Positions 11,935-25,035 of a stretch of DNA of 64,000 nt are shown here, piece by piece. The notes below the pieces were generated by a model, which was not told the DNA's origin, searched no databases, and was given only the letters and a program-made list of their open reading frames with translations. The stretch covers positions 372,001 to 436,000 of the forward strand of contig JAJIRX010000859.1 of NCBI GenBank assembly GCA_023853785.1, written 5' to 3'. Within the stretch, counting starts at the first letter, position 1, and each line of letters opens with the position of its first letter. The position numbers and the translations under genes were made by a program. The DNA comes from Psilocybe azurescens. Taxonomy: Eukaryota; Basidiomycota; Agaricomycetes; Agaricales; Agrocybaceae.

Positions 11935-13030
11935 GTACATAAGTATTAGCTGACGAAGATTGAAGTGCACGGCGGCACCGTGACCACTAAGTACTCAATA
12001 CAGTACAGTACCTTGGAATGAACGAGCTTTCAATCCTGATAAATGATACGCATGATGTTGTCGTGTATCTACCGTATCATCATCTCTCCGAGTCAGAGAG
12101 AGGTCTATGATACGGTTAGCTGGTAGATCATATGTCAGGCGAGGATCAGGTCGAGACTAAGGTACAAGATGAAAGGAGGCCGGATTATATAGAGGATCCT
12201 CGATCTCTATATGATCAGGGCCCAGAATAGTATCTACTCGTAACATCGTAGCACACTCAAAGACTGAAGTTGTCATGTTGGTCGTGTCATGGACCGAGCT
12301 CAGGCTCTGCGCGTCAAGTAGGTTACAGTAAACATTATTCAATTGATTAAGCAGATAAAACGTGCGAATTTTGCGAATGGATCTGCAGATTAAAAAATTG
12401 CCGATTGAAGCGACGAGCCGACGAACGACGATAGCAAAAAAAAGCAAGAGAGAGACAAGGGAGACACACAGAGAGAGAGAAACGAACCATGGAACCTAGA
12501 GATAAATAGTAACCCAAGAGATGTACGAGAAGAACAAGAAAGAAAGAAAGAAAGGAAAAAGAAGATCAAAGTTGATAAATATAGGATTCAAGCAAGGAAT
12601 AGCAAAAGAAGAGCAAGAAGAGTGAGGGTAAAATAATAGATCATGCCAAAAATTGAAGATATTCAATGCACAGCACGAACGAGAAAACAAAAGGATTATT
12701 AATAAGATTGATAGATGGCATGATGGGAGTTTTAATTTTGTTGTTAGAGGAGAACGAGGAAGGAGGAGTGAAAGGCGGGAGGAGCGACCGGGGATAGGGT
12801 AATGGTGACGAGAAGAATGATAACATTGGCGGATGAGAGGAAGGAAGCAATGGAAAGATGCCGTGTTTTGTCTTGGGAGAAGATGGCGGTCCGGGGGTGA
12901 CGAAGCGAGAGTAAATGTATGGAGGATGATGGGCGAAGGCGGATCATGGCCGCGAGTAAAGCAGCAAGTAGGGTATACCCCAAGTCCACAATGCATCAGA
13001 ATCCATCCATTCTTGCATTAATCGTCACGA
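11935..13030. other. Intergenic, 3' side of SDR copy 4 and of the GATA gene
   Basis: Two genes end here head to head (convergent). A short inverted repeat with GATACGG arms lies near 12070-12120. From about 12430 to 12900 the plus strand is strongly purine-rich (GAGA, GAAA runs), which probably belongs to the 3' untranslated region of the GATA gene on the other strand. No supported gene. Confidence 0.4.
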
Positions 13031-16000
13031 TCAATCCGCCATATCGCTCCTCCGATCCTGCGACCCGCCATACTCGTCCTCCTCGTCCTCACTCCCCTCA
13101 TCCGCCGATTCCTCCGGCGCGATAACGTGCATCTGGCCTCCGATCCCGCTGCTCAGCACCGTCGTCGCTCCGCCACCCACCACCATGTGCCCCCTCCGCC
13201 TCCGCCGCCACCGCCACCAGCGCTGGAGCCGCCTTTGGAACCGCCTTTTTGCCGGTGTTGCCTGTTTTTTCTTTGAATCGTTTTTTGATCTGAAGCAAGT
13301 GATAAGGAGAAGGGGAGGTTAGGAGAGGGTAAGAAACGACGAATGTGCTCAGGCGTACCATCTTGGCATACACGAGCCCACAGGCATTGCACAGCGTTCT
13401 CGGGCCTATCAAAAGGAATGAGGACCAGAAGATATGCGAGAGGAAGAAAAAACACGCACCCAAAGGCCCCCTCCTCCACTCCGGCGTCGAAGTAGCGCTG
13501 CAGCCCAAACACGTCTGCCCCTCCTGCGGCCCATCCCCATCCGCCGAAGACGATACTTTCTAAAAATAGAATATGATAAATTCCAAAAATAACATACGAG
13601 AGAGAGAGCGAAAAGCGAACGCACCTGCCTCTTGGCGCCTGGTGCAGTTCCAGACGCGGCGGTAGCAGGAGCAGCAGCGACACCTTCCTTACTGTCCTTG
13701 CCGCCCTCTCCTCCTCTCTCCCTGGCCCGGTCCCTGTCATCCCTGTCCCTGTCCCGCTCTCTCTCTCTATCCCGATCCCGATCCCTGTCCCTTTCTCTGT
13801 CCCTGTCTCTATCCCGATCCCTGTCCCTGTCTCTCTCCCTTTCGCGCAGCTCGCTCTTCACCCCGCCCTTCAACGGCCCCTTCGCCGACTCGTTGCTCAC
13901 CATCCGCATGATCACATCCGCCTTCCCACTCCCACCACCAACTCCGCCACCGACTCCGCCCGAACCACCAACACCATCCACCACCATCGCCATCGCCATC
14001 TTCGAACTCGACCCCGACCCCGATCCTAAAGCTGGTGGCCCTAGAAGCGGCGTCGGCGGGCCTCCTCCCTGCGCGCCGCGTGGCTAGATGCCACATACGC
14101 ATATTGCGACTGCGAGCTCCCGCCGGGGCCCACCTACCCCTGCCCCTGCGACGGCATCGCACCCGCCAACGAGCTCCCGCCCCTCCCCCTCCCGCAATCG
14201 GCGGCGACGCCGCGGCAGGACCGCCAGCAGGCGTCGCCGCCACGCCCGCGCCCGCGCCCTGCACATGCTTCAGCGCCGCCTCGAGCATCTGCATGCCCAC
14301 CATCGCATTCTGCAGCATCCGGTCCACCGTCTCGGGCGACATCGCCATCGCCAATCCCGCGCCCGACTTCAACTTGCCGTTAATGGTTCCATTGGCCATC
14401 CCGTTTCCGTTTCCGTTGATGGCCCCGCCGCTGCCGCTGCCGCCGAGCGTCGAGGACGACGCGGACGAGTCGGGCCTGCTGTCGCTCCCGTTCCCGTTCC
14501 CGTGTCCGTTGGCGTGCGCGTTCGAGTGCCCGTTGACGCCTGCACCGTTCAGCTGGTCCATCATCGCGCCGTAGGCATTTACCATCTAGAATAAGAAAGG
14601 CAGATTGATAGAAAAGAGGGGCAGAGTCAGCGAATGGAGACGAAATCGGGAATATAGATATGGATATGGGGCAACAAGACGCGCATATGCGAACAGAAAT
14701 AACAGAAATAACAAGAATAGAATATCAAGAAGAAAAGAAAAACAAACGCAGGTGCACATAACCGCTCAAACAAAAACAACAACCAAACCAAACCAAAAAA
14801 AAAAATACAAAAGAGAGAGAGAGAGAACAAAACGCACCTTTGTCAAATGGACATTCGGCAGCCCCCCTCCCCCGGCCCTCCCCCCAACGCCCATCACCTG
14901 TCCCTGCGCCTGTCCCGGACCCTGCACCATCCCCGGCGCATGCATCTGCTGCACCATCCCCGCCGCCGCGGCCCCGGCTCCAGGCATGACCTGCGCCTGC
15001 CCCGGCCCCTGCAGCTGCGTCTGGTGTGGCTGGATGCCCTGGCCATGCGCGTACGACAGGTGGTGCGGGCTCTGGTGCGCGTGGATCGGCGGGGGCGCAG
15101 TAGGAGGCTGCTGGTGTTGGTGTTGCGGGTGTTGGTGCTGATGCTGGTGTTGGTGTTGAGAAGGTTGCGGTTGCGGGGGTTGAGGAGGCTGGGATTGATA
15201 CTGAGGCTGTTGGTGCTGCGACTGCGCCTGTGCCTGCGCCTGTGTCTGCTGGTGCTGAGAAACATGCGGGTGCGGGTGCGGCGCCGCCTGGGGTTGAGGC
15301 TGAGATTGCGCCTGATACTGATGGTTCGGATAATGGCTCTGCGGCTGGCTCTGCGGCGGCTGACTCTGGCTCTGGCTCTGGCTCTGACTCTGACTCTGGC
15401 TCTGACTCTGGGGTTGCTGCGGCTGGTTCTGCAGCTGTTGCGGTTGATAATACTGCTGTTGCGGTGTCTGCTGAGGAGTCAGCGGTTGCTGCTGCTGCTG
15501 CTGAGCTTGAGCCTGATACGAAGAAGTTGTCGGCGGCGGCGGCGCTTGTTGTTGCTGCTGCTGAGCCTGAGCCTGAGCTTGAGCCTGAGCCTGAGTCTGA
15601 GTCTGATACGCCGCAGGCGGCGCGTACTGATACTGCCCCTGCTGACTCTGCTGTTGCGCGAACACCGGCTGCTGCTGCCCCTGCTGAATCCCACCCGCAC
15701 CCGCACCCGCACCGGCGTACCCCCAGACGACGCAGACACCGGCAGCGGAACGGGTGTAACAGTCGCCTCGCGCGCGCCTCTCCGCCGCTTACTCGCCGTC
15801 GTCGGCGCCGTGCTCTGCGGTGGCGGATAATGCGATTGCTGCTGCTGCTGCTGTTGAGATTGCACCGGCGGCGGCGGTGGTTGATGCTGTTGCGCCTGAT
15901 AATGAGTCGACGAAGACGACGACACCGAAGAAGATAACGGCGGCGGCGGCGGTCGCCCACCACCACCATAGTGAGCTTGCGCCTGCGCCTGCGACTGCGG

Positions 16001-17844
16001 CGTCGAGGACGACGAGGACGATGTCGAGGGGAGCGGGGCCGAGGACTGGTACGGCGTCTGCGCATGCGAGCTGTGCGAAAACTCGCGCGAGTTCTGCGAG
16101 GAGTGGGACTGTGAGTGGTACGTGCTGCTCGCCCCTCCTCCTCCTCCTCCTCCTCCTCCTCCTCCTCCGGATGAACCCTGGCTCTGGCTTTGGCTCTGGC
16201 TCTGATTCTGACTCTGACTCTGATACGACCCCGACCCAGATCCGGACGTGGAACTAGCACCAGCACCTGCACCTGCAGCAGAACTGACATTCGCACTCGC
16301 ACCCGCACTCGCGCTAGAACCGCCTCCGCCACTCGCACTGCCGCCCTGATACCCCCGCCCGTAGTACTGCAGCGGCTGCGGGACGTGCTGGAGCTGCATC
16401 GGCGACGCGGTCGTCGGGAGCGGGAGCGGGCCGGGGGCGGGAGGGGCGTCATCGCTTGCGCCGCTTGTGCTTGCTGCTGGTGTTGCTGCTGCTGCGCATG
16501 GTGTTGGGCCTGCGAATGTTGGGAGTGTTGGGAGGAAAGATGGGAAGGGTGGGTTTGCGAGTGTTGTGATGGGTGTTGTTGTGATGGATGAGAAGGGTGC
16601 TGGGAAGGGTGTTGGGAGTGTTGGGACGGATGGGACGGATGAGACGGGTGCTGGGACGGATGGGACGGGTGGGACGGGTGCTGGGACGGATGGGAAGGGT
16701 GCTGGAGATGTGATTGCGATTGTGAATGTGACTGTGATTGCGGGTGGTGGTGCGAGGACGAGGAAGCGACGTGCTGGAGCGGCTGCGGCTGCTGCTGCTG
16801 CGACGGCGCCCTCTGCACCGGCTGCTGCTGGTAATGCTGCGACTGCGACTGCGACTGCGACTGGGTCGCGTAAAGATCATGATGCGTTTGTTGTCCCTGC
16901 AGCGAGGGCGGTGGTCTATGCGCGCTCGCGCTCGAACTGGAGTGATGCCGCTCATTACCCGCATCCAGCGAGGACGAAGCCGATGCCGACGACGTCGACG
17001 AGGACGTTGTCGCGTGCAGCGGGACGGCGAGGAGGCGTGCCGCAGCCGCCGTCCGCGAACTGCCTCCGCCACTCGAGAGGCCGTACCCTGCGCCTGAGCT
17101 CGAGCTCGAGGAGGGAGGAGGGGGTTGGACGCTGAACCTGAACCGGATGAGAGGGATACTCTCGATGATGAGCCTCCGCCTCCACCGCTGCCGCCACCAG
17201 TGACATGCTCTAAGAATCGAGAACTCGAGGAAGAAGACGATGGGGGTGTGCGTAGGACGATGGGTGGTGGGAGGACGACGAGGACGACGAGTAATGGGGC
17301 GTCCAACCGCTGCTGCTGCTGCTGCCTCCGCCTCCACCGCCGGTGCTATGATTGCTGTGCGCATTACTATTACTACTAGTACCAGTAGTCGTCGTACTAG
17401 TAGTAGGGGTAGTTGTATCGGGGGATGCAGACGACGGAGGCGGCGGCGGCGTCCATTGGTGCTGGTGCTGGGAGCTATAGCTCGAGCTGGGCGGCGGGGC
17501 ACTGTTGTGATACCCAGTATATGACGACACCGACGCCGACGCCGACACAGGGGGCAGCGGCGGGGGATAGTGCGACGATGCCGACGAGCGCGCGTGGCGG
17601 AGGGACGATGGTGGGTGGTGCAGGCCGCCGCCCGGGTGGTGGTGGTGCGACAGAGGATAGTGGTCGTACGCAGACGAGGAGGAGGAGGAAGAGGACGGAG
17701 GTGGGGGGAGGTGCGAGGAGGAGGTGGTGTTGGTGTTGGTAGATGAGCTATTGGTGGTGGAGGAGCTGGGCGGATAAGGGGGTACGGGTCGTAGCTCGCC
17801 GACGAGGGGTGGTAGACCGAGTATCGACCGTCGGATGAGGACAT
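13031..17844 (-). CDS. Large GATA-type zinc-finger transcription factor with very long Q/S/H/G-rich regions (several frameshifts)
   Basis: Predicted nuclear DNA-binding regulator. The start is MSSSDGRYSVYHPSSASYD at 17844. A long low-complexity region follows: Ser/Pro/His-rich, then Gly/Ser-rich, then repeated SHPSQHPS units (about 16560-16740), Gln-rich tracts (about 15200-15920), and RD/RE repeats (about 13740-13850). The zinc finger is split by an intron: exon 13559-13460 encodes CLGC..TSTPEWRRGPLG and exon 13405-13359 encodes PRTLCNACGLVYAKM. Together they give C-x2-C-x18-C-x2-C, the 18-residue loop class. The last exon (13289-13031) opens with IKKRFKEKTGN and ends in an acidic tail (ADEGSEDEEDEYGG). 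The frame must change at least six times, mostly at C/G runs, so the assembled CDS cannot be translated as written. An intron lies at about 14590-14837. Confidence 0.8.
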
Positions 17845-20181
17845 CGTCGTCGTCGTTGCTCTCTTTCTCTCTCTTCGTCTCCTTCCTTTTAGTTTTTTCC
17901 AATTGAATTGAATTGATAAGGCGAGGGATGGAGGTACGTCGGTTGATAGCGCCTTGATAACAAAAACGCGCCTGTGAATGCACTCGATCCCGTCTTCGCA
18001 GGTGGGAAAGAGAAAGGGAAAAGAGACACTCGTCGTTCGCAGAGAGAGTCGAACGAGTGGAAGGCGTTCGAACCAACGGGAAGAAGGAAGGAAGCAAGGA
18101 GCTTGGGCACGTTCAACAAGCCTAAATTGACAGACCCCACTAATCAGTGAACCAACGAGTGACCGTGTTAACAAAATTCGAAAACAGCCCAAACAAAATA
18201 TGAAAATCTCTATATCATCATCATCATCATCGACGTGAGCCTTAACGATGAATAAAACCGCGCTGCCAATGCGTACCTTCTTAGGGCTTGATTGCACCGC
18301 GGAACATGATCTGGAGTAAGTAAGTTCTTGAAGGTGGAGTTGGTCGGATCGTGTTCGTGTTCGTGGTCGTGGTCGTGGTCCTGACGACAGAAACGACAGG
18401 TGGGATAGACACTGGCACTGGCAGAAACGTCAAAAGTCATCCATCTGTCCAATAGGGATTCAGAATCAAACAACCTCTCCCGAACGAACAAAAAAGAGAA
18501 AAAGCCCAAGTGCAACAAACAATAGAAAGGCACACAAACTTGATATGAACACCCCGCACGCGTTTCTGTCTAGTTTCTTACCATGTTAGTACAAGAAAGT
18601 ACCGTAACTATGTACGCGAAACAAGCCGTCGTCACAGCTTTTTGCATCATCCAGGGTCGCGACTCGAGTACTTACTCTCTGGGCAAACCTGGGCAAACTC
18701 ACACTGTTGCACCTTATTGACGGAGAAGTCAAACACTCCCGGGCTTCTCGCCGATGGACTCAATTCAGAACCATAGGGGCAACTTATGTCATTGTTAATC
18801 ACTTTCCATCTTGGAAGAACACTGTGTGATAACTTGATAACCAACGTCGAGGACTTTTATGGTAAGCAACCCGCGCTTGCTCGAACCGTGCATCTGCTTA
18901 CGCTGACAGTATCTGAGAATCTGACTGGTTAACGAGTCGCATGCGCAACGCCGGCGCTTCATACGCACAGTGTCCCCTACTGTCCCTCACTTCATATCCG
19001 CCTCACGCGGTCCGGTGAAAGATCTCCATTCCAATTACAGTTATGCCAGAGTCAAAGAGTGCTGATAACACGACTCCCAGCGCCTTGGGCCAACTTTGGG
19101 CTCCTATCCACATAAGTACATAAGTACATGAATATGACTAACTTACTAACTAACAGCACCCATCCAGCCCGAGGGATTAATTTAAGCCGCGCACGATAGA
19201 ATACGTACATATCAGTCGTCCTTACCAATTAAATCTCGTAACCAATTACACTGGCATGAGACTTGAGTCGAGTCACCAATAATACGCCATACACCAATCG
19301 TGAATCGTCGTTACAGCAGCACAACAACATGAACAACAACATGAACTCAACTCCCAAAAATTTCGCTCAAAAAGCTATCCGCGAACGTGCCCCAGAAGTA
19401 AGAATTTCAGAAGCATCAATATAGATTCAGAACACGGAAAGAACCAACCATCACGATGATCCACGTCAACGGTCGACGTCCATATATGATTATAGATTTT
19501 CAATTGAATTGTTCTGACTCATCCCATCCTCATCCCCTTCATCCCCTTCTTTGGATCCCGCCAATCATCCATCACCCAGTCTACTATGCGGTGTGGCCAC
19601 AGCAAAGTACACACACAAAAAATATACTCTGTGACTCAGAGAGAGCGACCGCGTCAAACCCCATCTATTCTTGAATAAGTAACTGCATTCCATCTGTTCT
19701 AAAGTCAATCCATTCTTTCCCATTCCACTCCGGAGTAACCAGTGACAATCCGAGCTCCACCTCGAATGAATCATGATAATCACCCAAATACCCACCCTAC
19801 CCCCGAGTAATCCCAATCCAAACTCGACCAAAAGGGCGTTTGTGCACTACTGATTCCAAATCCCTCCGCAAGTTTCATTTCCGACTCATGACTGCGTCTG
19901 CATACCAAGTTAAAATTAAAGTTATGGAGAACTGGACTTAAAAATAGCTCACCAGAGTAGAACTGACAGCGACAATCATCGCATATGTATTCAATGCATG
20001 GTACACCATGATCGTCACACCCCACTGACATCAAACATCGAAGTTCAAACATATGCAAGTCGTTCTTATCTTAGCAGGCAGCAACAAATTCAAAAGGCGA
20101 GGGAGTGTGGGATAGGATTCCTGTCAAAACCTGCTACATAACTTTATTTTTTTTAAAAAAAAAAAACTCCATGAGAGCATA
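17845..20181. other. Upstream region of the GATA gene; no supported gene
   Basis: The part near 17845-18540 is likely leader and promoter of the GATA gene, with C/T-rich tracts on the minus strand. No coding signal was found from 18550 to 20180; short overlapping frames exist on both strands without recognisable domains. Confidence 0.4.
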
Positions 20182-20597
20182 CAGGACCCGGGGAAGCTCC
20201 ACCAAAAGCCTTGCCTGTCCGCCCCCTTTTTTCCTCTCAAATCCGCAAATTTCTGGTCGTCAAAAAATCCTCGCAGGGTCCTGCCTAATCAGGGAATTTT
20301 TCTTCCCCTACGGGGCATGCTGTTTCTAGCGATTTTTGGTATTTTGTCAATATTTTGTAGATTTTCTACAGAATTCAAATCTCGTCTGATTCCCGGATTT
20401 TCCTCACGGGATGGGAACTTTTAGTGGAGGAGTAATCTGGGGCAATAATATTTTTGGACACCTCGAGGCAAAATGGGACCACATTTTTCTCAAATGTAGG
20501 CCTGAAATCCGCAAAAAGCGGATGCAGCTTTTGCGATTTTTGGGCGCTCAAATCCGCATAAAGCGGACGGGCTTTCGGTGGAGCTTCGCGGGCCCTG
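20182..20597. mobile_element. Non-autonomous inverted-repeat element with 6-bp target duplication
   Basis: A 416-bp segment with imperfect terminal inverted repeats of about 28 bp. The left end begins CAGGACCCGGGGAAGCTCC and the right end finishes with the complement of CAGGGCCCGCGAAGCTCC. It is flanked by a perfect direct repeat AGCATA at 20176-20181 and 20598-20603. The inside holds several copies of an AAATCCGCA..AAGCGG motif (near 20240, 20507 and 20550). No transposase frame is present, so it is a MITE-like element; the superfamily is uncertain. CAGGG ends are common in hAT-like elements, but those normally make 8-bp duplications. Confidence 0.65.
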
Positions 20598-22823
20598 AGC
20601 ATATGTGGGACTTAGGCGAGGCAAGCATTATCCGCCGCCGACACGCCTCTGAGTTGTCCATTCCAATTAATTCCCAATAAGTATGATAAATTACATATAA
20701 TTAATCTCCGAGCGGCGAGCGGCGCTGGACGGCGATCCAAGATACATCACCCAATTGTCCACATTAATCCACTATCAATATCGCGCCATTCTGCCTCTAC
20801 TAGCCAACCAAAAATGTGGGCCGTAAACCTAGTATTTGAACGAGGACATGAACAATAATTCTTGAGTCGTACTTATGAACCACATGCCATGAACCCAGCG
20901 AAACCCTCACCTAGACTCGCGACTCGGACTCTCTCTTTCATCTCAAGTTTCACTCCATTGGACCAGGACAAGCTACAGCTCCTCCATGCTCTCGTCGTCG
21001 TCGGATACTCTACTATTCAAGCAATACACGGGCCAGATCCACTCTCACAGTTCGGGTGACTCCGAGTCGACGCTTCCACCTATCTCTCCTTTGATCGATT
21101 GGCTACACAGTGATATGCCCACCCCACCGCCCACACCAGCAGGGCCAGCGCTGAATATCTGCAATGGGATGAACCGTGGGGAATCTATCGTGACTGCGCA
21201 CGGGGATAAGCGCCCGTCTCGATTATAACAGCTGAGACAGGCCTTAAGTTGACTTGATTTCAATAAATCATTGTCGCATTCTCCGGCTTGGCCATGAAGG
21301 CTGAGGTCAAATGAAGGCTGGAAGTGACTTACATTAGCATTCTTTATGCTCAGAAGAATTTCAGGATTCTAAATTCTAGCCTTTTCGAGTCCCGGATAAG
21401 CTCGTGTGAGTCTGTCAAGAGACCTAGTGGCTAGGCCGACATTAAACATCAAGGCCTTTCTTCGACCTCGTATTCACAGGTGCCTGTTGCGAGTACACCG
21501 GTATAATAAAGACGCCTTAGATGTTGTTCATCTTTATTTCACCACCATTCCATTATCCCCCTCTTCTTTATTATAAGTAGACTAAAAACCTTTATATTAT
21601 GCGGAGATATATATATATCTCCCTCCCTGTATGTAGAATACCTCAATCGCTCTTATTATTGACTGAAGTATGCATCTTTTATATGTACCATTCACCATAG
21701 ATCTGATAAACTCGTAGTTATCTTATCTACTATCTAGGTACGTACCAATGACATCGAGTCACTCTTATTATTGATTGAGTTATCTTATCTAATATCTAAG
21801 TCTAGATTTCTAACAGCGCCCAGTAGCCAAAAAATGACCAACCTGATAAGAAGAGTCTTACTGGTTGGCTATGCACTCGGACCAAGTATTCCGGGTTACC
21901 TCCCACCCCGTGACTCATGCATTTGCTAAGAAATTTAATACACAACAACCTACCAAGTCGACCTCGGAGTGGCAAGGTTAACATCAGTATTACAATTACT
22001 AATGACAGGCTCGCGTTGGCTGGCTGGCTGGCTGGTGCGCATGCACCTATTGTATATAAACATCATGAGCAAACAGGTACTTTTTACCCTAACAAGTGAC
22101 GATTTCGACAAGCGGGGATCGTCACCAATCAAAATTCAATTTACCCGAGTCCACCGCCGTTTACGATTATGTTCGGCACTGGATCCATAACTTCATTCTT
22201 CAAGTAGCACCTCCTGAAACAGCCTGAAACTTACTTTTCTTCCAGCCAAGCCACTCAGGGGACGATTTGAATATTGAAGAGACTCGGGACTCTGCACCGG
22301 CTGCCGCCCTCATGACGTCCCTTGACTCCGGCCTCGTGCCAATCTTCAGTGTTCACTCTTTCAATAACAGCACGGCAAATCAACATAGATTTGCAAGGCA
22401 TCTATGAACCCTCGTCATTGCCGCACTACTGCAGCCCAGCTCATTGACTCAAGTGCTTAGCTATGCAATACTACATTTTGTATTCTGATATTATCAACTT
22501 TCCTTAAAACGTAAGCGACACTGAATCACACAAAATGTATAATATACAAAGCTCATAATTACTTACCTGGGATCGGCACAATGCTCAGCGAGTCAGTCAA
22601 ATTTTACCGTGGCTTCGTCATCTTCAGTTAATACTCCTGCGAGCCGAGATGAGACGTCCACTGCCAGCTTTCGCGGCATCGTATTTTCAGAGTTGTAAAT
22701 TTCTAAGATAGCGCTTCAAGGGAATAAAGGAAACGACTATATAAAATCCTTACAAGTTCTCTTTTCCTTCCATTCAAACCCATTCCCCTTCCACAGTCAC
22801 GCCAAACTTTATAAGATAGCGCC
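20598..22823. other. Intergenic before SDR copy 5
   Basis: No supported gene. An open frame at 20986-21228 (plus) encodes an 80-residue Ser/Pro-rich peptide of unknown status. A 20-bp perfect palindrome built on an AT core lies at 21603-21622. Related stretches containing CTCTTATTATTGA and GTTATCTTATCTA occur in direct orientation near 21650/21762 and 21717/21779, suggesting an old repeat. A CTGG microsatellite lies near 22018-22035. Confidence 0.35.
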
Positions 22824-24175
22824 ATGAAGCCCTCGTTGATTCAGCACGTCAAAGACCAATGGTCGACTCTCCCGCCTGTAGCCCATGCCGACCTGACCGG
22901 TAAAGTGGTAGCGGTGATAGGAGCAAACGTAGGCCTCGGGTTCGAGGCATCCAAACATTTCGCTCGCATGAATCCTGGAAAGCTCATTCTTGCGTGTCGA
23001 AGCAAGGAGAAAGGGGACGCGGCTCTAGCTCGTAAGTTCCGAGTTACCGAGTCTGATTTATCAAAAACGAAAACGCTGATTCAGAGATAACCGACACCTA
23101 GAAATCAAGCAAGAAACGGGCTGTACAACCGCTGAAGTATGGATCATCGACCTCTCAAGTTTCGCGTCTGTTATTTCATTCGCAGACCGGCTTGAAAACC
23201 AGTGCGGCCGGCTTGATATTCTGGTAGAAAATGCCGCTATTGCTGTGGGAAATGTGGTATTCACAGCCGATAACTGGGAATCGGTGTAAGAACCAGGAAC
23301 TCATTATTTGAGATTTTGGAAAAGCTGACCTTATTACATCCCAAATATATAGGCTTCAGACCAATGTTCTGTCCGGCACACTCCTTGCCCTCCTGCTTCT
23401 TCCTCGGATGCTAGAGACCGCAGAGAAGCACAACACCACCCCAAGGCTAGCAGTCGTTACAAGTGGGCTCCATTACAACGTGTCGTTTGATGAAAAGTTC
23501 GTCAAGGAGCCCAATTTTTTGCGCAGATACGCTCATAAGGACTTTCGAAGGTATTTGTCTACTTCCTCCACTCATTAGAATTTAGGCATCCTCATTCTGT
23601 ACATTCAGGCCTGGCATAATGGATGTACGGGAGTATAGTGAGACAAAACGTGAGTGTCCCCTTGCTTATATTTATGATAATGGCTTATCCAAAATATTCT
23701 AACCAAAGTACTGAACGTCCTCTTCGCCCGCGCCCTGAGCGACAGACTTCATGGAAAGCCGGTCATCGTCAACTCTCTCGACCCAGGATTCTGCTACTCA
23801 AGCCTTAGAAGACATACCACTGGATTCAAAACACTAATGTACAAGACCATGGAGTGTGCACTTGCTCGCACGTCAGAAGAAGGCAGTCGACAGATCGTTT
23901 TCGCCGCTGTTGGCGATGAGGAGAACAAGAATGAGCTTCGCGGAGCATATCTTACTATGTCGAAGGTCCAGGAACCCAGTGATTGGGTGATTGGAGAAGA
24001 CGGTCAGAGGGCACAGAATAAAATATGGGTATGTCACCTGTGCCTTCATTCACATTTAATCACACCCTAAACATTTACACTCTTGTCAAAGAATGAATTC
24101 ATTGAAGAGTTGTCTGAAGTTGAGCCGAGGGTTCAACAGATTGTACAAAATTATCTCACAGAGCCTTTCATATAA
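22824..24175 (+). CDS. Short-chain dehydrogenase/reductase, copy 5 (intact)
   Basis: Complete SDR oxidoreductase; exons 22824-23031, 23102-23285, 23353-23550, 23609-23649, 23709-24028, 24092-24175 sum to 1035 nt and encode 344 residues without interruption. Cofactor motif VIGANVGLG (Gly-rich loop near residue 35), ENAAI, Ser in VTSGLHY, YSETK encoded by the 41-nt exon 4, then VDP-type segment SLDPGFCYSSLRR and the tail EFIEELSEVEPRVQ. No signal peptide, so probably cytosolic. This copy and copy 8 are the best references for the gene structure. It belongs to the VIGAN / SVISF subgroup with copies 1 and 8. The substrate cannot be read from the sequence. Confidence 0.92.
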
Positions 24176-25035
24176 TATAAACCTTACATTTATACAATAA
24201 TCCCAACTCGCTGTTGATTCACTGCCCACCAAATATAATCACACGTCGTTTAAGGACTGCCGGATTGCTATATAAGGTAAATTTTATTCTATTTGGAACT
24301 CCTTGAACTTGTAGCGACTAAGTACTAGACCTTTGCACGTCACCTGTCGGCCAGCAGGTGGTTAGACGCGTTAAAACAAGATTAATTTTAAATTGTGACA
24401 GGACATGCCACTATGTAGGCCTCTGGCGCCATCAGCGAGCCAGTTACTATTTCTTTTATCGCCCCATCAGCGCAGTTACATATTTTGATTCTCAATTCTC
24501 CGATGCCAAACGAAGGCTATACAATTTATAACACGCAAAAGATTTATGAGAGTGATGTAGTGTCTAAATATGACAGACTATACAAGACGCTGCAAGTTAT
24601 CCATTTAGGCGTTTCCATGTGAGGACGGGTGGGGGTGAGGAAAAGGGAGGAAAAAAAAAGGGGGGGAGTATAGTGTGTACCATTGTATAGTCTGTACATG
24701 CAGGGAACCAACTAAAATCCAGGACAGGAAGGAAGAAAAGAAAAGAGGGAGGGTCGAGGAAACGCGGACGGAAATGTAGAAGTGCCTTTATGTGTATAGT
24801 GTGATCATATCGTGGGAAAGGAACGTATGCGATGTGATTGCAATGACGATTGGAGAGGCGAGAGAGACAGAGAGAAAGAGAAAGAGAGGGAAGGGGACAG
24901 ACAAGACAGACAGAAAAGAGGGGAATATAAAAGAGATCCCAATTCACTTAAAGGTCGGAACCAAGTTGGAACAAGAGAAAAAAGAAAGAAGGAAAGAAAG
25001 TTGATGCCAAAAAAGAGAACGCCCGTACCAGATCC
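24176..25035. other. Intergenic between SDR copy 5 and the unknown conserved gene
   Basis: Convergent gene ends. The stretch 24640-24990 is purine-rich on the plus strand (A and G runs, GAGA repeats) and probably represents the 3' untranslated region of the minus-strand gene. No supported gene. Confidence 0.4.

Noticed and set aside
14847..15937. Long plus-strand open frames opposite the GATA gene
   Set aside because: They are mirror images of CAG/CTG-type repeats and have Leu/Arg- or Ala/Glu-only composition; the minus strand carries the zinc-finger gene.
16559..16740. Regular short repeats resembling a CRISPR array
   Set aside because: They are coding repeats (Ser-His-Pro-Ser-Gln units) of a nuclear fungal gene, without spacer structure.
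20986..21228. 80-codon Ser/Pro-rich plus-strand frame
   Set aside because: Could be a small gene, but no domain, no signal peptide and no CaaX end (so not a mating pheromone); evidence too weak.
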